Positions 1 to 8,129 of a stretch of DNA of 40,061 nucleotides are shown piece after piece; the stretch's first letter is position 1; each line of letters begins with the position of its first letter. The notes beneath the pieces were generated by a model. The model saw only the letters and a program-made list of their open reading frames with translations. It was not told the DNA's origin and did no database searches. Origin of the DNA: Acetobacter okinawensis JCM 25146 (lineage in GTDB: Bacteria; Pseudomonadota; Alphaproteobacteria; Acetobacterales; Acetobacteraceae); NCBI RefSeq assembly GCF_000613865.1, contig NZ_BAJU01000024.1, positions 1-40,061 on the forward strand. The letters run 5' to 3'. The position numbers were made by a program, and so were the translations under genes.

Positions 1-1
1 T

Positions 2-574
2 AACGCGACTCTGGTGCTGGATTTTGTGGACCATCAGGCAGGTCCCGTCGCCGCATGGGCCCGTGCGGCCCGCGTGGGGGACCGGCTGGAGGTTGGTGGA
101 CCCAAAGGGTCGCGGCTGATTACGGGGGATGTGGCGCACTGGCTCCTTGTGGGGGACGAGACCGCCTTGCCCGCCATTGGTCGCAGAGTGGAATCCCTGC
201 CCGCAGGGGTTAGCGTGACCACCGTTGTAGCCGTGCCGGGTGTGGAGGACGAGCAGGTGCTGGTGACCCCCGCCCGGCATGAGGCACATTGGGTGCACCG
301 CCCCATGGAACTGGCAGATCAGGCGCAGGCCATTGTAGCGGCTCTGGGGCAGGTTGCTATTCCGGTGGGAACATTTGTCTGGGTCGGTGCGGAGGCCCGT
401 GTCGCCAGAGCAGTGCGCGACTATTTGCAGGATGTACGCTGCGTCCCGGCAGGCTGGATTCGGGCTGCTGGCTACTGGTCTATGGGACAGGCCGATGCCG
501 CAGTGCGGGACGTGGAGGATGTTCAGGTGCCAAAACGGCCAGAGCCACTGGTGCGGCCCCCCGTAACGGGCTGA
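2..574 (+). CDS. Siderophore-interacting protein (SIP/FAD ferric-siderophore reductase), 3' part
   Basis: The reading frame is open from the window edge, so the gene starts upstream. About 190 residues are visible. The segment begins inside the FAD-binding barrel (LDFVDHQAGPVAAWA, the family's 'dFv.H...Gpa..WA' block). It continues through KGSRLI and the SIP nucleotide-binding half (LLVGDETALPAIGRRVESLP, then VWVGAEARVARAVRDYL and WIRAAGYWSMG). The C-terminal GYW-x-G block is typical of ViuB/SIP proteins. These cytoplasmic flavoenzymes use NAD(P)H to reduce ferric iron on imported siderophores. The gene fits the other iron genes in the window (piuC, the siderophore receptor). The family is confident; the substrate cannot be told. 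Confidence 0.85.
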   Translation, partial: NATLVLDFVDHQAGPVAAWARAARVGDRLEVGGPKGSRLITGDVAHWLLVGDETALPAIGRRVESLPAGVSVTTVVAVPGVEDEQVLVTPARHEAHWVHRPMELADQAQAIVAALGQVAIPVGTFVWVGAEARVARAVRDYLQDVRCVPAGWIRAAGYWSMGQADAAVRDVEDVQVPKRPEPLVRPPVTG

Positions 575-942
575 GCGCAGATAGGATTGGACAGCCGCAG
601 CGTGCGGTTGCTGCGTTCTGGTTGTCTGATCTTCTCGCGATAAAGCAGGTCACGCACCGCAGGTCTATCGGCTCGTTCACGTAGATGTGTTGATTGCAAC
701 CGTGGATCAGAGTGTTTTTGATCGTCTTCTAAACTGTCTGCGCATAAGGCGGGACACTTCAAAGCCATCTGCTGACGTCGGAAAAAGTCGGACGCTTTGA
801 ATAGCTTGACTGCTCAAAGCGCCGAAGAGTTAAGCGTATATTTAAAGGGACCATTCTGGAATGGTCCCTGTCTGCACCTTTAGAGTAAATCACCGCCAAG
901 GGCGGAGTGGGCCTTGGGCCTGTGGTTGAACATCCCCGAATG
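575..942. other. Intergenic region with two hairpins
   Basis: No convincing gene lies between the converging SIP and chemotaxis-receptor genes. There are two perfect hairpins: an 8-bp stem at 793-800/814-821, and the 9-bp stem listed separately at 847-868. The rest shows no recognisable feature. Confidence 0.6.
847..868 (-). terminator. Probable terminator of the globin-like chemotaxis receptor gene
   Basis: A perfect 9-bp stem (847-855 with 860-868) has a 4-nt loop CTGG. Read on the minus strand it is followed by TTTAAAT. It lies 75 bases past the stop of the receptor gene. The U-tract is short, so efficiency is uncertain. Confidence 0.5.
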
Positions 943-2400
943 TTAAGAGGAAGACAAAGCTCTGGGAGCCCCGGTGAGGGCCGGGTAGCTGGTTTTTGTT
1001 TCTATGTGAAACTGAGCGACCAGACTTGCCAGTTCGTCAGACATGGCTGCCAGGTTGTGACTTGCTGCGGCACTCTGTTCCGCGACTGCTGCATTTTTTT
1101 GTGTCGTCTGTTCCATGTCGGTCATGGCGACATTGAGCTGGCCTATACTTTCGGCCTGTTCTTGTGCAGCGAGTGCAATATTTGAAACAAGGTCATTGAT
1201 CGCCTTGACCTGATCTACAATACGCTGAAGGGACGCCCCAGTCTCACGCACCAGAGTCACGCCGCTCTGGACTTGTTTTCCAGACCTGTTGATCAGGGAG
1301 GAAATTTCTTTTCCGGCTTCGCTGGAGCGCTGCGCCAGCACACGCACTTCATGAGCGACAACGGCAAACCCGCGCCCGACTTCGCCTGCCCGTGCAGCTT
1401 CTACACTGGCATTCAGTGCAAGAATATTGGTCTGGAAAGACAGGTCATTGATAATTCCAACAATGCCCGAAATCTCATTGGAAGATTGCTCGACCTGATT
1501 GATGGCTTCGATCGTATTTTGCACGATGGCCGAAGAATGCGCAGCATCTGTCTGGGTTGTTTCAACCAGATGGTGCGCCTTTCTTGTTTCCTCGGTCGTC
1601 TGGCGTACTCTCTGCGTTATGACGGTCAGCGCTGCGGAGGTTTCTTCCAGCGTTGCAGCCTGCTGCTCTGTCCGCCGGGACAGGTCATCAGATGCCTGAC
1701 GTATGCCATCGGCATTGGCCATGACATCTTTTGTGTTTGTGGAAATCTGAGCCATGGTCTGCTCAAGCTGGGCTGCCATAGTGTTGAAATTCTGCTTCAA
1801 AACGTCAACGCGTTCGGGCATGCCGCTTTCAATGCGGTAAGTCAGGTCACCCTGAGCCAGCGCCTCCAGAGCCTGACTGATGACGTTGATCACATCATGG
1901 TCTTCACGGGCGCGCAGTTCTCGTTCTGCCTGAGCGGCGGCACGCGCTTCGTCTGCTTGCTTATTAAGATATATAAAGTAATGATACATCACTACAGAAA
2001 TATCGGAAAGAACTGACTTAATAAGCAGTTCAACCAGCTGATCTTTTTTACCTTGAAAGAGCGTTTTTTTCCGGATTAGGCTTTGAACCAGCCCGCTCAC
2101 ATAAGCAGAGTAAACCTGGCTCAAATAGTTGATGTAATCGACTTCGCCAGCCAGTCTATTGGCAATTTTTTCCTGAACTTCAAAATATTCATTACAAAAA
2201 TTTCCACGACTTATAAAAGAAAATTTCTTTTCTTCTTCTGCCAGCACATCTCGTTTCATTGTATGCAGCGTCGGGTCTGCAGCCTGATAAGCACGTAGCA
2301 GAATTTTTTCAAGATCTTTATGAACGGTGTCCCAGACAACATCGCCCAGTTTCTGGTCAGCACTATTCCAGGAAGGTAAAGATTTCTTAAGATCAGTCAT
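943..2400 (-). CDS. Soluble methyl-accepting chemotaxis protein with protoglobin-like N-terminus
   Basis: The 485-residue protein has no clear membrane segment. Residues ~1-155 look like the all-helical sensor-globin fold of globin-coupled transducers (block ANRLAGEVDYINYLSQVYSAYV). The position where these proteins normally carry the haem-binding histidine does not hold one, so haem binding is doubtful. A HAMP-like linker follows (ALAQGDLTYRI). Next comes the MCP signalling hairpin, with the CheW/CheA-binding tip around QTNILALNASVEAARAGE and GRGFAVVAHEVR. The protein should report to CheA/CheW and set flagellar bias, possibly in response to oxygen or redox. The start is supported by AGGA about 7 bases upstream. 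Its neighbours on the same strand are an HD-GYP protein and a DosC-type cyclase, but spacing of more than 500 bases argues against one operon. The MCP call is firm; the globin call is moderate. Confidence 0.88.
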   Translation of the reverse strand: MTDLKKSLPSWNSADQKLGDVVWDTVHKDLEKILLRAYQAADPTLHTMKRDVLAEEEKKFSFISRGNFCNEYFEVQEKIANRLAGEVDYINYLSQVYSAYVSGLVQSLIRKKTLFQGKKDQLVELLIKSVLSDISVVMYHYFIYLNKQADEARAAAQAERELRAREDHDVINVISQALEALAQGDLTYRIESGMPERVDVLKQNFNTMAAQLEQTMAQISTNTKDVMANADGIRQASDDLSRRTEQQAATLEETSAALTVITQRVRQTTEETRKAHHLVETTQTDAAHSSAIVQNTIEAINQVEQSSNEISGIVGIINDLSFQTNILALNASVEAARAGEVGRGFAVVAHEVRVLAQRSSEAGKEISSLINRSGKQVQSGVTLVRETGASLQRIVDQVKAINDLVSNIALAAQEQAESIGQLNVAMTDMEQTTQKNAAVAEQSAAASHNLAAMSDELASLVAQFHIETKTSYPALTGAPRALSSS

Positions 2401-2973
2401 TGGTCAATCCTACTTAGGAAAACGTTGCATATTCAGATTTTAGCTAGTGCCAGCTCATGTCTGAAAATGTGGTGACATCCTGCATTTAACATGCTTCTGG
2501 TGCTACTGGAAATCTCTCATCGTTGCCATTTTTTGCCTGATTCTGTTTAAGTTTATCCTCTGTAATAGTTTGGTCTAAACTGTATAATTATTCAAATTTA
2601 CAAATATTAATCATCTCACGGGCAGTGATTTTGTGCATTGGAGTTTGTCGAGCGCCAAGGTGCATCGGCGGATGTGCTCTGCCGCAGCGATGGCTCGACC
2701 GCAAGGGTTTGCGGCAAAGCGTGCCCGGTTTGTCAGCTTTTAGTTCTCGCAGGGAGGGAGGCAGCAGGGGAGGGGCAGGCTCTACGCCTGTCACACCGTC
2801 TGGGTTTCGTATGAAGTTTTTGTGAGCGGGGCCCAGCCCGAACAGCTCCGTCAGGTCCATGCGGGGGCGGGGTAGAGCAAGGCCCTGAACGCAGGTCCGC
2901 TCGTGTTTGAGGGCTTTACCGTTTTGCAGGATGTGTGTGCCCGAGCAAGCACACACTCCCGGCTGTTTTGTGC
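2401..2973. other. Long intergenic region, no supported gene
   Basis: The part beside the chemotaxis gene (about 2401-2620) is AT-rich and probably holds its promoter. The rest is GC-rich. A weak open frame on the minus strand reads through it, but it has no family signature and runs antiparallel in frame into the HD-GYP gene. A perfect 8-bp hairpin lies at 2933-2956. Confidence 0.5.
2933..2956 (-). terminator. Hairpin just downstream of the HD-GYP gene
   Basis: A perfect 8-bp inverted repeat (2933-2940 GTGTGTGC with 2949-2956) has an 8-nt loop, 17 bases past the HD-GYP stop. There is no T-tract on the minus strand, so it may be a 3'-end stabilising hairpin rather than an intrinsic terminator. 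Confidence 0.35.
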
Positions 2974-3642
2974 CTAGTTGGCGTGCAGGCCGGGCGGGAG
3001 CGTATTCCCTGCTTTTTCCCACGCATAATCCGCGCCCCAGACTTCCAGCAGTTCGTCCAGATGGGCTGCGCATAAAATGGCCAGCTTGGGCTCAAAAGCG
3101 CGTCCGGCCTCCTGTTGCAGGATTTTGCGCACGGCTTCTGGTGTCCAGGAGTGTTTGTAGTTCCGTTTGGACAGGCAGGCGTCAATCGTGTCCGCTACGG
3201 AGATGACCTGCACCCATAACGGGATGTTCTGCCCCTTGAGCCCAAGTGGGTAGCCGGTGCCGTCCCACCGTTCATGGTGGAGCAGGGCGGCATCCATCAC
3301 TTCACGCGGGAAGTCGTGCTGGTACCATTGCAGCACGCCCAGCCCGAGTAGCGGGTGCTTGCGAATGACGCTTTTTTCCTCCGGGGTCAGGGCGCGCGGG
3401 GCGTGCAGGATGTCCCGCCCGGTCAGTACCTTGCCCGTGTCGTGCAGTTCTCCGGCAAGCTGGATAATGTCCGGGTTCAGCCCCAGCCCAGCCAGCTGAT
3501 TGATGAGAACAGCCAGTAACCCAACGCGACGACCATGCCCGTTCTGGATATTGCTCACTCCCTGAATGAACTCTTTATGGGGGAGTGAGGGAGGGGGAAG
3601 CGTTCCGGCATCCCACATGGAGGCGATGGTGCAGTCAGGCAT
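2974..3642 (-). CDS. Stand-alone HD-GYP domain protein, probable c-di-GMP phosphodiesterase
   Basis: The 222 residues amount to little more than one HD-GYP domain. The metal-binding HD pair is at ~67-68 (GELHDTGKV), followed by IRKHPLLGLGVL. The hallmark HHERWDGTGYP is at ~122-132, followed by LKGQNIP and SVADTIDACLSKRNY. All the usual ligand and GYP residues are present, so hydrolysis of c-di-GMP to pGpG/GMP is likely. There is no receiver, PAS or membrane segment, so any input must come from a partner. It lies directly downstream, in the same orientation, of a DosC-type cyclase (325-base gap with an inverted repeat). This suggests paired making and breaking of c-di-GMP. The upstream SD is weak. 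The start is the first ATG of the frame; a later start near residue 9 would not touch the domain. Confidence 0.88.
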   Translation of the reverse strand: MPDCTIASMWDAGTLPPPSLPHKEFIQGVSNIQNGHGRRVGLLAVLINQLAGLGLNPDIIQLAGELHDTGKVLTGRDILHAPRALTPEEKSVIRKHPLLGLGVLQWYQHDFPREVMDAALLHHERWDGTGYPLGLKGQNIPLWVQVISVADTIDACLSKRNYKHSWTPEAVRKILQQEAGRAFEPKLAILCAAHLDELLEVWGADYAWEKAGNTLPPGLHAN

Positions 3643-3967
3643 ACATAGGTTACTCGTGGAAACTGAATGGGATTTATTTAGTTTTCTTTGGTCGATTTTA
3701 TAAAAAATATAATTGGCCGTAAACTAAGAAAAAAAAATATTACCGATAAAACATGGCGTTTCTGCACTGCAATTGTTGCAATGCCAGAAAAATCCAGTTT
3801 CCATACGGAAAAAATGGCAGGTAGATGCTTTTGGTTAAGTTATTTTAAATCAAAAGGTTATGTATTGCCCTGCCGCAGGGGGCTATGCGTAATTTATGTA
3901 ATCTCCCCCACATGCGAGGGAGATTACAGTACGGTTTGCTGTTTTATTTGTAATATAAGCTGGTTTT
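3643..3967. other. AT-rich intergenic region between the cyclase and HD-GYP genes
   Basis: No gene is seen. It is much more AT-rich than its surroundings at 3650-3860 and probably holds the HD-GYP promoter. It contains a short GC hairpin near 3868-3882 and the long inverted repeat at 3898-3927. Confidence 0.55.
3898..3927 (-). terminator. 10-bp inverted repeat after the diguanylate cyclase gene
   Basis: A perfect 10-bp stem (3898-3907 GTAATCTCCC with 3918-3927) has a 10-nt loop. It lies 40 bases beyond the cyclase stop on the minus strand. There is no strong T-tract after it, so terminator versus protein-binding site is open. Confidence 0.45.
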
Positions 3968-5335
3968 TTAGGGGCTGTTGCGCGTGGTTACAATGCGGTT
4001 GCGCCCGTTATTCTTGGCTTTGTAAAGTGCCTCATCCGCCTGATGGATCAGCAGGCGGCTGTTTGTTTCGCCCTCAAAAGAGGTCACGCCGCCAGAGAGG
4101 GTCACACTGACCTGATCATGGGAGGAGAGGGTCAACGGCTGTTCGGCCAGAGCGCGGCGAATGCGCTCCGCACTGGCCAGGCCGTCCGCCAGTGTGGTTT
4201 CGGTCAGGACGATCAGAAATTCTTCTCCGCCATAGCGGAAGATAAAGTCGTTGGCGCGTACGTTGGCGGCAATAATTTCCGCAACAAAGCATAACACCTC
4301 ATCACCCACCAGATGACCAAAGCGGTCATTGATCTTTTTGAAGTGGTCAATGTCGAGAATAACAAGACTGAACGGTTTTTCGTGCGTCAGGGCAAAGGTG
4401 ATCTCGTTCTGGATCACTACGTCGAGGAACCGGCGGTTGAAAACCTTGGTCAGCGGGTCACGTCCGTTTTCCACTTCCTCCAGATGGCGGAATACACGCC
4501 CGATCAGAAAGGTCAGGTTGGTCACGGCCTTGTGGAGCTCGGTGGGGAATTCGGACGGGATCACGCCGCTTGCCTTGATCTCGCGGATTTTCACATCCAC
4601 CGCGCGCACCTTGTTCTGGATTTCCTGCGCCTCATGCGTGCCTTTGAACAGGCTCATGCCCTTGTGGGTCAGCCACAGGCCAAACTCGGATTCCGCAATG
4701 GTGGGCAGGTCCTGCGCGTGGTTTTTGCACAGGCAGAAAAATGCCTCCGTGCTCCAGCTGGAAAACGTGCTGATCTGTGTTTCTTTTTCGTAAGAGATAT
4801 TGTGCCCGAGGGAGACCAGACGAAAAGCCTCGTCACTTTCCACTTTCTTGCGGAAGTTGATGTCATAAGCCTTGATCATGAACTTGAAGGCAAAATCCAT
4901 CATGCTGTTCAGGTAGATGATGGAGGCAATAATATCGTCCTTATTCGCTGTGGTGGCGCGAATTCCTTCAATAAGTGCCTGTTTTATAATGTACATTCCA
5001 TACACGACAATGTCGGTCGGAATGTCCAGTCTGGCGTGGACCGTGCCGACCCGGCACTGGAGTTCGCTCAGTTCTTCGGCCTGATCGGCCTCGGTGGAGA
5101 ACAGGCTCTGGATCCATGACAGCAGTTGAGGCCGCATTTTAACCTCAACAGTTTCCTTTTCCAAAAAAATGGCGGCACGTTCGTGCTGGAACAGCGCGCT
5201 GTAGAACAGGTCTACACAATGAATCCCGTATTCCTGCACCACGCTACGCAGGATGTTGCGGACGTGGACCGGGGTTGCGTTGATTGTCTCTTTCATCTGG
5301 TTTAGCGGAGATAAGGTAATGAATGCGGGAGACAT
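3968..5335 (-). CDS. dosC: Globin-coupled diguanylate cyclase (DosC/YddV-like oxygen sensor)
   Basis: The 455-residue protein resembles E. coli DosC along its whole length. Residues ~20-170 are the sensor globin, with the proximal histidine at about residue 100 (VGTVHARLDIP; DosC uses His98) and the conserved helix-B tyrosine near 45. The middle region carries the DosC-like block FGLWLTHKG (~218-226). The C-terminal GGDEF domain starts at RDPLTKVFNRRF (~292) and holds the active site GGEEF at 369-373. The inhibitory I-site RAND lies five residues before it (360-363), so product feedback is expected. It should convert two GTP to c-di-GMP, with activity set by haem-bound oxygen. The start at 5335 keeps the whole globin; an internal ATG at residue 14 is possible. 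It lies upstream of a stand-alone HD-GYP protein on the same strand. Confidence 0.92.
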   Translation of the reverse strand: MSPAFITLSPLNQMKETINATPVHVRNILRSVVQEYGIHCVDLFYSALFQHERAAIFLEKETVEVKMRPQLLSWIQSLFSTEADQAEELSELQCRVGTVHARLDIPTDIVVYGMYIIKQALIEGIRATTANKDDIIASIIYLNSMMDFAFKFMIKAYDINFRKKVESDEAFRLVSLGHNISYEKETQISTFSSWSTEAFFCLCKNHAQDLPTIAESEFGLWLTHKGMSLFKGTHEAQEIQNKVRAVDVKIREIKASGVIPSEFPTELHKAVTNLTFLIGRVFRHLEEVENGRDPLTKVFNRRFLDVVIQNEITFALTHEKPFSLVILDIDHFKKINDRFGHLVGDEVLCFVAEIIAANVRANDFIFRYGGEEFLIVLTETTLADGLASAERIRRALAEQPLTLSSHDQVSVTLSGGVTSFEGETNSRLLIHQADEALYKAKNNGRNRIVTTRNSP

Positions 5336-5662
5336 ATGCTAACGGAACCCTTTGATAGAACAGTATAAAATATGACTTTCCGCGGAGTATCGAAAACGCG
5401 GGGTAACAACCATACCAGATTATGAGGGCCGGAGTATAACGCCAAGCACAACTGGAATAAAAGAGGCCATCGTGCGGTATTTATGCATGGCACAACCATT
5501 GTCTTTTTTATGGTTGTTGTGGCCGGGTCTATGCGGGGGGCGCAGTTATGGCATGGTTTTTGCGATAACACATTGAAAAAGGAGGGGAATGATTTTGTTT
5601 GATAATCATTCGCATAAAACCCTATAACCAGCCAGTACATGTAACCCAAGGAGCACTCCTGT
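5336..5662. other. Divergent intergenic region with inverted repeat and Fur box
   Basis: It separates the divergent cyclase gene and piuC. It holds a perfect 8-bp inverted repeat, ACAACCAT at 5492-5499 with 5510-5517, whose loop contains six T. It also holds the Fur-like site at 5600-5614. No gene is seen. Confidence 0.6.
5587..5614 (+). promoter_or_regulatory. Fur box upstream of piuC
   Basis: TGATAATCATTCGCA at 5600-5614 matches 12 of 14 informative positions of the 7-1-7 Fur consensus TGATAATnATTATCA. It sits beside an overlapping perfect 8-bp inverted repeat (GAATGATT 5587-5594 with 5604-5611). It lies about 50 bases before the piuC start, where it would block transcription when iron is plentiful. 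Confidence 0.72.
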
Positions 5663-6346
5663 ATGCTGGTCCGTATTCCCAATGTTCTGAGCGCGGAGGA
5701 TGTTGCCCGCTTCCGCCATATTCTGGAGCAGCAGAGCTGGGTGGACGGCAAGGTGACAGCGGGCGAGCAGTCGGCCAAGGCCAAATACAACCTCCAGATT
5801 CCGCAGGACAGTGACGCCGCCCGGCAACTGGGCGAGCATATTCTGCAGGCACTGGGCCGTAACCCCATCTTCCATAGCGCAGCCCTGCCGCTGCGCGTGT
5901 ACCCGCCGCTGTTCAACCGCTATGATGCGGGCATGCAGTTTGACATGCACGTGGACAACGCAATCCGCCCGGTGCCGGGTACAGGGTTCCGCCTGCGTAC
6001 GGATGTGTCATCCACCCTGTTCCTCAGTGACCCGGACGAGTACGATGGCGGCGAACTGGTTATTCAGGACACGTATGGCCAGCAGAGCGTCAAGCTCCCG
6101 GCGGGGGACATGGTGGTGTACCCTTCCACCAGCCTGCACGCGGTCAGCCCGGTTACGCGGGGGAGCCGCTGGGCGTCCTTTTTCTGGACACAGTCCATGA
6201 TCCGGGAGGACACGCAGCGCGCCCTGCTCTACCAGTTCGACCAATCGATTATGGAAACGCGCAAAGCCCTGCCTGATGACCACCCCGCTGTGCTGGGGCT
6301 GACCGCAACCTACCATAATCTCCTGCGTCAGTGGGCCGAGCTGTAA
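5663..6346 (+). CDS. piuC: Fe(II)-dependent PKHD-type hydroxylase (PiuC/YbiX family)
   Basis: The 227-residue protein has the family's usual length. The 2-oxoglutarate/Fe(II) dioxygenase core is visible: metal ligands H-x-D in [11 protein letters not shown] (~95-99), the distal histidine in [13 protein letters not shown], and the co-substrate arginine in [11 protein letters not shown]. The N-terminal [10 protein letters not shown] and the C-terminal dimer helix are also typical. PiuC/YbiX genes usually accompany catecholate-siderophore receptors (PiuA, Fiu) and are Fur-regulated; the true substrate is unknown. A Fur box sits at 5600-5614. AAGGAG (5648-5653) precedes the ATG by 9 bases. Here the gene is not next to a receptor; the nearest siderophore receptor is 8 kb away. 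Confidence 0.93.
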   Translation: MLVRIPNVLSAEDVARFRHILEQQSWVDGKVTAGEQSAKAKYNLQIPQDSDAARQLGEHILQALGRNPIFHSAALPLRVYPPLFNRYDAGMQFDMHVDNAIRPVPGTGFRLRTDVSSTLFLSDPDEYDGGELVIQDTYGQQSVKLPAGDMVVYPSTSLHAVSPVTRGSRWASFFWTQSMIREDTQRALLYQFDQSIMETRKALPDDHPAVLGLTATYHNLLRQWAEL

Positions 6347-6371
6347 GGGCGCAGCTACTCTACCCCGCCGC

Positions 6372-6794
6372 CTAGCGGTCAGTTGGCCCCATGGCTTCTG
6401 CCGTATGGTGCGGGGGCAGCAGGGGACGAATACGGTGGTAGGCATCGGCCTCCGTTTCGTCCGGGGCTATGCCAAGCCAGTGGGGATTGCGCCGGATCAT
6501 CCAGTCCAGCATATGCGCACAGGCCTTGCGGCACAGGGCAAAGTCCTCTGCCAGCAGGGCAATGCCCAGCGGGAGCATCCATAACCCCAGAATAGGCAGG
6601 AAGGAGAACAGCCCCCCCGCAATCAGCAGCATGCCAGCGGGCAGGCGCAGCCATTTCTGTTGTGGTTCACGCAGCCAGAACAGCCACCCGCGTGTTTTGC
6701 CCGGAAGCTGGACAAGCAGGAGCGCCATGCGGCGCTGGCGCAGATGTTCGGGAAGGAGGCCCTGCTCCGGAGCGGATGTGTGTGCGCTGGTCAT
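6372..6794 (-). CDS. Small hypothetical membrane protein
   Basis: A protein of about 140 residues if translated from the internal ATG (MTSAHTSAPE); the frame stays open further upstream to 6848. A hydrophobic hairpin is seen around AGMLLIAGGLFSFLPILGLW and MLPLGIALLAEDF, which should form two membrane helices. A tryptophan/arginine-rich stretch (KTRGWLFWLREPQQKW) precedes it. The layout resembles small inner-membrane proteins of the PGPGW type, but I cannot assign a family. It converges with piuC with 25 bases between them. It follows the phosphatase gene on the same strand and could be the last gene of that operon. Confidence 0.6.
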   Translation of the reverse strand: MTSAHTSAPEQGLLPEHLRQRRMALLLVQLPGKTRGWLFWLREPQQKWLRLPAGMLLIAGGLFSFLPILGLWMLPLGIALLAEDFALCRKACAHMLDWMIRRNPHWLGIAPDETEADAYHRIRPLLPPHHTAEAMGPTDR

Positions 6795-6863
6795 GCGTAA
6801 AATATGGGGTGCGGGGGGCATTTTGCAAAGATTATGGCCCATCCGCACCCCGTTTTATGCACG

Positions 6864-8129
6864 CTATGGTCTGTTTTTGGCCGGTGTGGTCGGGCGCAGG
6901 GTCTGGAGTGAGGGGCCGCTGGCAATCAGCTGCATGTCCGCCGTAGGGTCTGGCAGGGTCAGGGCCCGCAGTTCTTCCAAGCCCTGGTGGAACAGGCGCA
7001 CGGCTATGTAGGGGCCATGCGCTGTGCGCCATAGCTCAAAGGCCAGCGTTGTGTTGGGGGCGGTGGGGTCTGGCTGGTCGGTAAAGGCCCAGTCCAGCCC
7101 GTACAGTGTGGCCAGCGCGTCCAGATTGGTATCATGGCCCGAAAGAACAAGCAGGCGCGCCTGCGCCGTGGAGGCGGGCAGGCCCGGTGCTGCTTTGCCA
7201 GCAAGGGTGTTTTGGACGGCCTGTGCCATGGCGGCACCTTTGTGAGCTGCCAGTGTAGGCAGGCGGCGGATCAGCCAGCTTTCCTGCGTATGGAGGGGGA
7301 AAACCTGCCAGATCAGGGGTGCGGGGGCTGTTTGGCCAAAAGGTTCGGCCTGTGCGGGCATGCCCTGCGCGTATTCCAGGAGCAGGTTTTCCGCCGCAGT
7401 GCCGCCTGTGGCAATGCCGCCTTCAAGGTGAGGTTTGTCTTTTTTCCACGCCAGCGTGGCAACATTGGCGCTCAGGCAATGGGGGGTGTCTGTGGTGCAG
7501 GCGCTGGGGGCCAGCACGCCTTGCAGCGTGTTCAGCGCTTGCGTGACTGTGGGGGGCAGGGTGTGGGCGCGCTGCGCGAACTCATGCGCAATGGCGCTTT
7601 GCTCCTGCACACTCAGGGGGGTGGAAGAACCCGCAAAAATCGGGTCTTCCTGCCCGTCGGCCAGAGCGTGGGCATGCAACCCGCAGCCGGGGGCCAGATG
7701 CTCGGCCCACAGGCTTCCGCTTTCCCGCGTGCGGTGGTCCTTGGCGTCGGACCATATGGCAAGGCTGTCTGGCTGGGGGCAGCCGGTTTGGGGTAGCAGG
7801 CCCGCATGCGTGTAGTGCGCGCGCACCATGCTGACCATCTGGGCCAGTGCCTGTTTGCCGTGCTTGGTCAGTTCTCCCGGCGGCACGGGCCATTGCGCCC
7901 ATGCATGGCCGGTCTGGGTTTGCAGAACCTGCGGGTCTTTGGTGGGGCTACGAATACCGTGGCGGGCCAGCAGGACCACCCGCTCCAGTACTGCCCCGCC
8001 GGGGGGAGGGGTAGGTGGTGTGGTGGTTGCGGCGGTGGAGGGTGCCAGCGTTGGTGTGGCGGGGGCAGCAGGCGCTGCAAGGGCGGGTGTTGCCACAAGC
8101 AGGGTGCAGAACAGGGCAAGATGTCTCAT
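6864..8129 (-). CDS. Periplasmic histidine acid phosphatase, AppA-like phytase
   Basis: The 421-residue protein has a signal peptide (MRHLALFCTLLVATPALA) and a proline/threonine-rich linker. The histidine phosphatase signature LLARHGIRSPTK is at ~53-64, with nucleophile His57. The second catalytic motif SGHDTNLDAL is at ~340, with the AppA-like proton donor Asp of HDTN. QPDPTAPNTTLAFELWR matches the C-terminal phytase block. These enzymes strip phosphate from phytate, glucose-1-phosphate or other esters in the periplasm. The ATG overlaps the stop of the TonB-receptor gene by ATGA, so translation is probably coupled and the two likely act on the same ligand. Phytase is preferred over glucose-1-phosphatase because of the AppA-like HDTN context, but substrate preference cannot be proven from sequence. 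Confidence 0.85.
   Translation of the reverse strand: MRHLALFCTLLVATPALAAPAAPATPTLAPSTAATTTPPTPPPGGAVLERVVLLARHGIRSPTKDPQVLQTQTGHAWAQWPVPPGELTKHGKQALAQMVSMVRAHYTHAGLLPQTGCPQPDSLAIWSDAKDHRTRESGSLWAEHLAPGCGLHAHALADGQEDPIFAGSSTPLSVQEQSAIAHEFAQRAHTLPPTVTQALNTLQGVLAPSACTTDTPHCLSANVATLAWKKDKPHLEGGIATGGTAAENLLLEYAQGMPAQAEPFGQTAPAPLIWQVFPLHTQESWLIRRLPTLAAHKGAAMAQAVQNTLAGKAAPGLPASTAQARLLVLSGHDTNLDALATLYGLDWAFTDQPDPTAPNTTLAFELWRTAHGPYIAVRLFHQGLEELRALTLPDPTADMQLIASGPSLQTLRPTTPAKNRP

Noticed and set aside
2588..3073. 161-codon open frame on the minus strand in the 2.4-3.0 kb spacer
   Set aside because: No family signature, low-complexity composition, and it overlaps the 3' end of the real HD-GYP gene in another frame. 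Treated as a chance frame.
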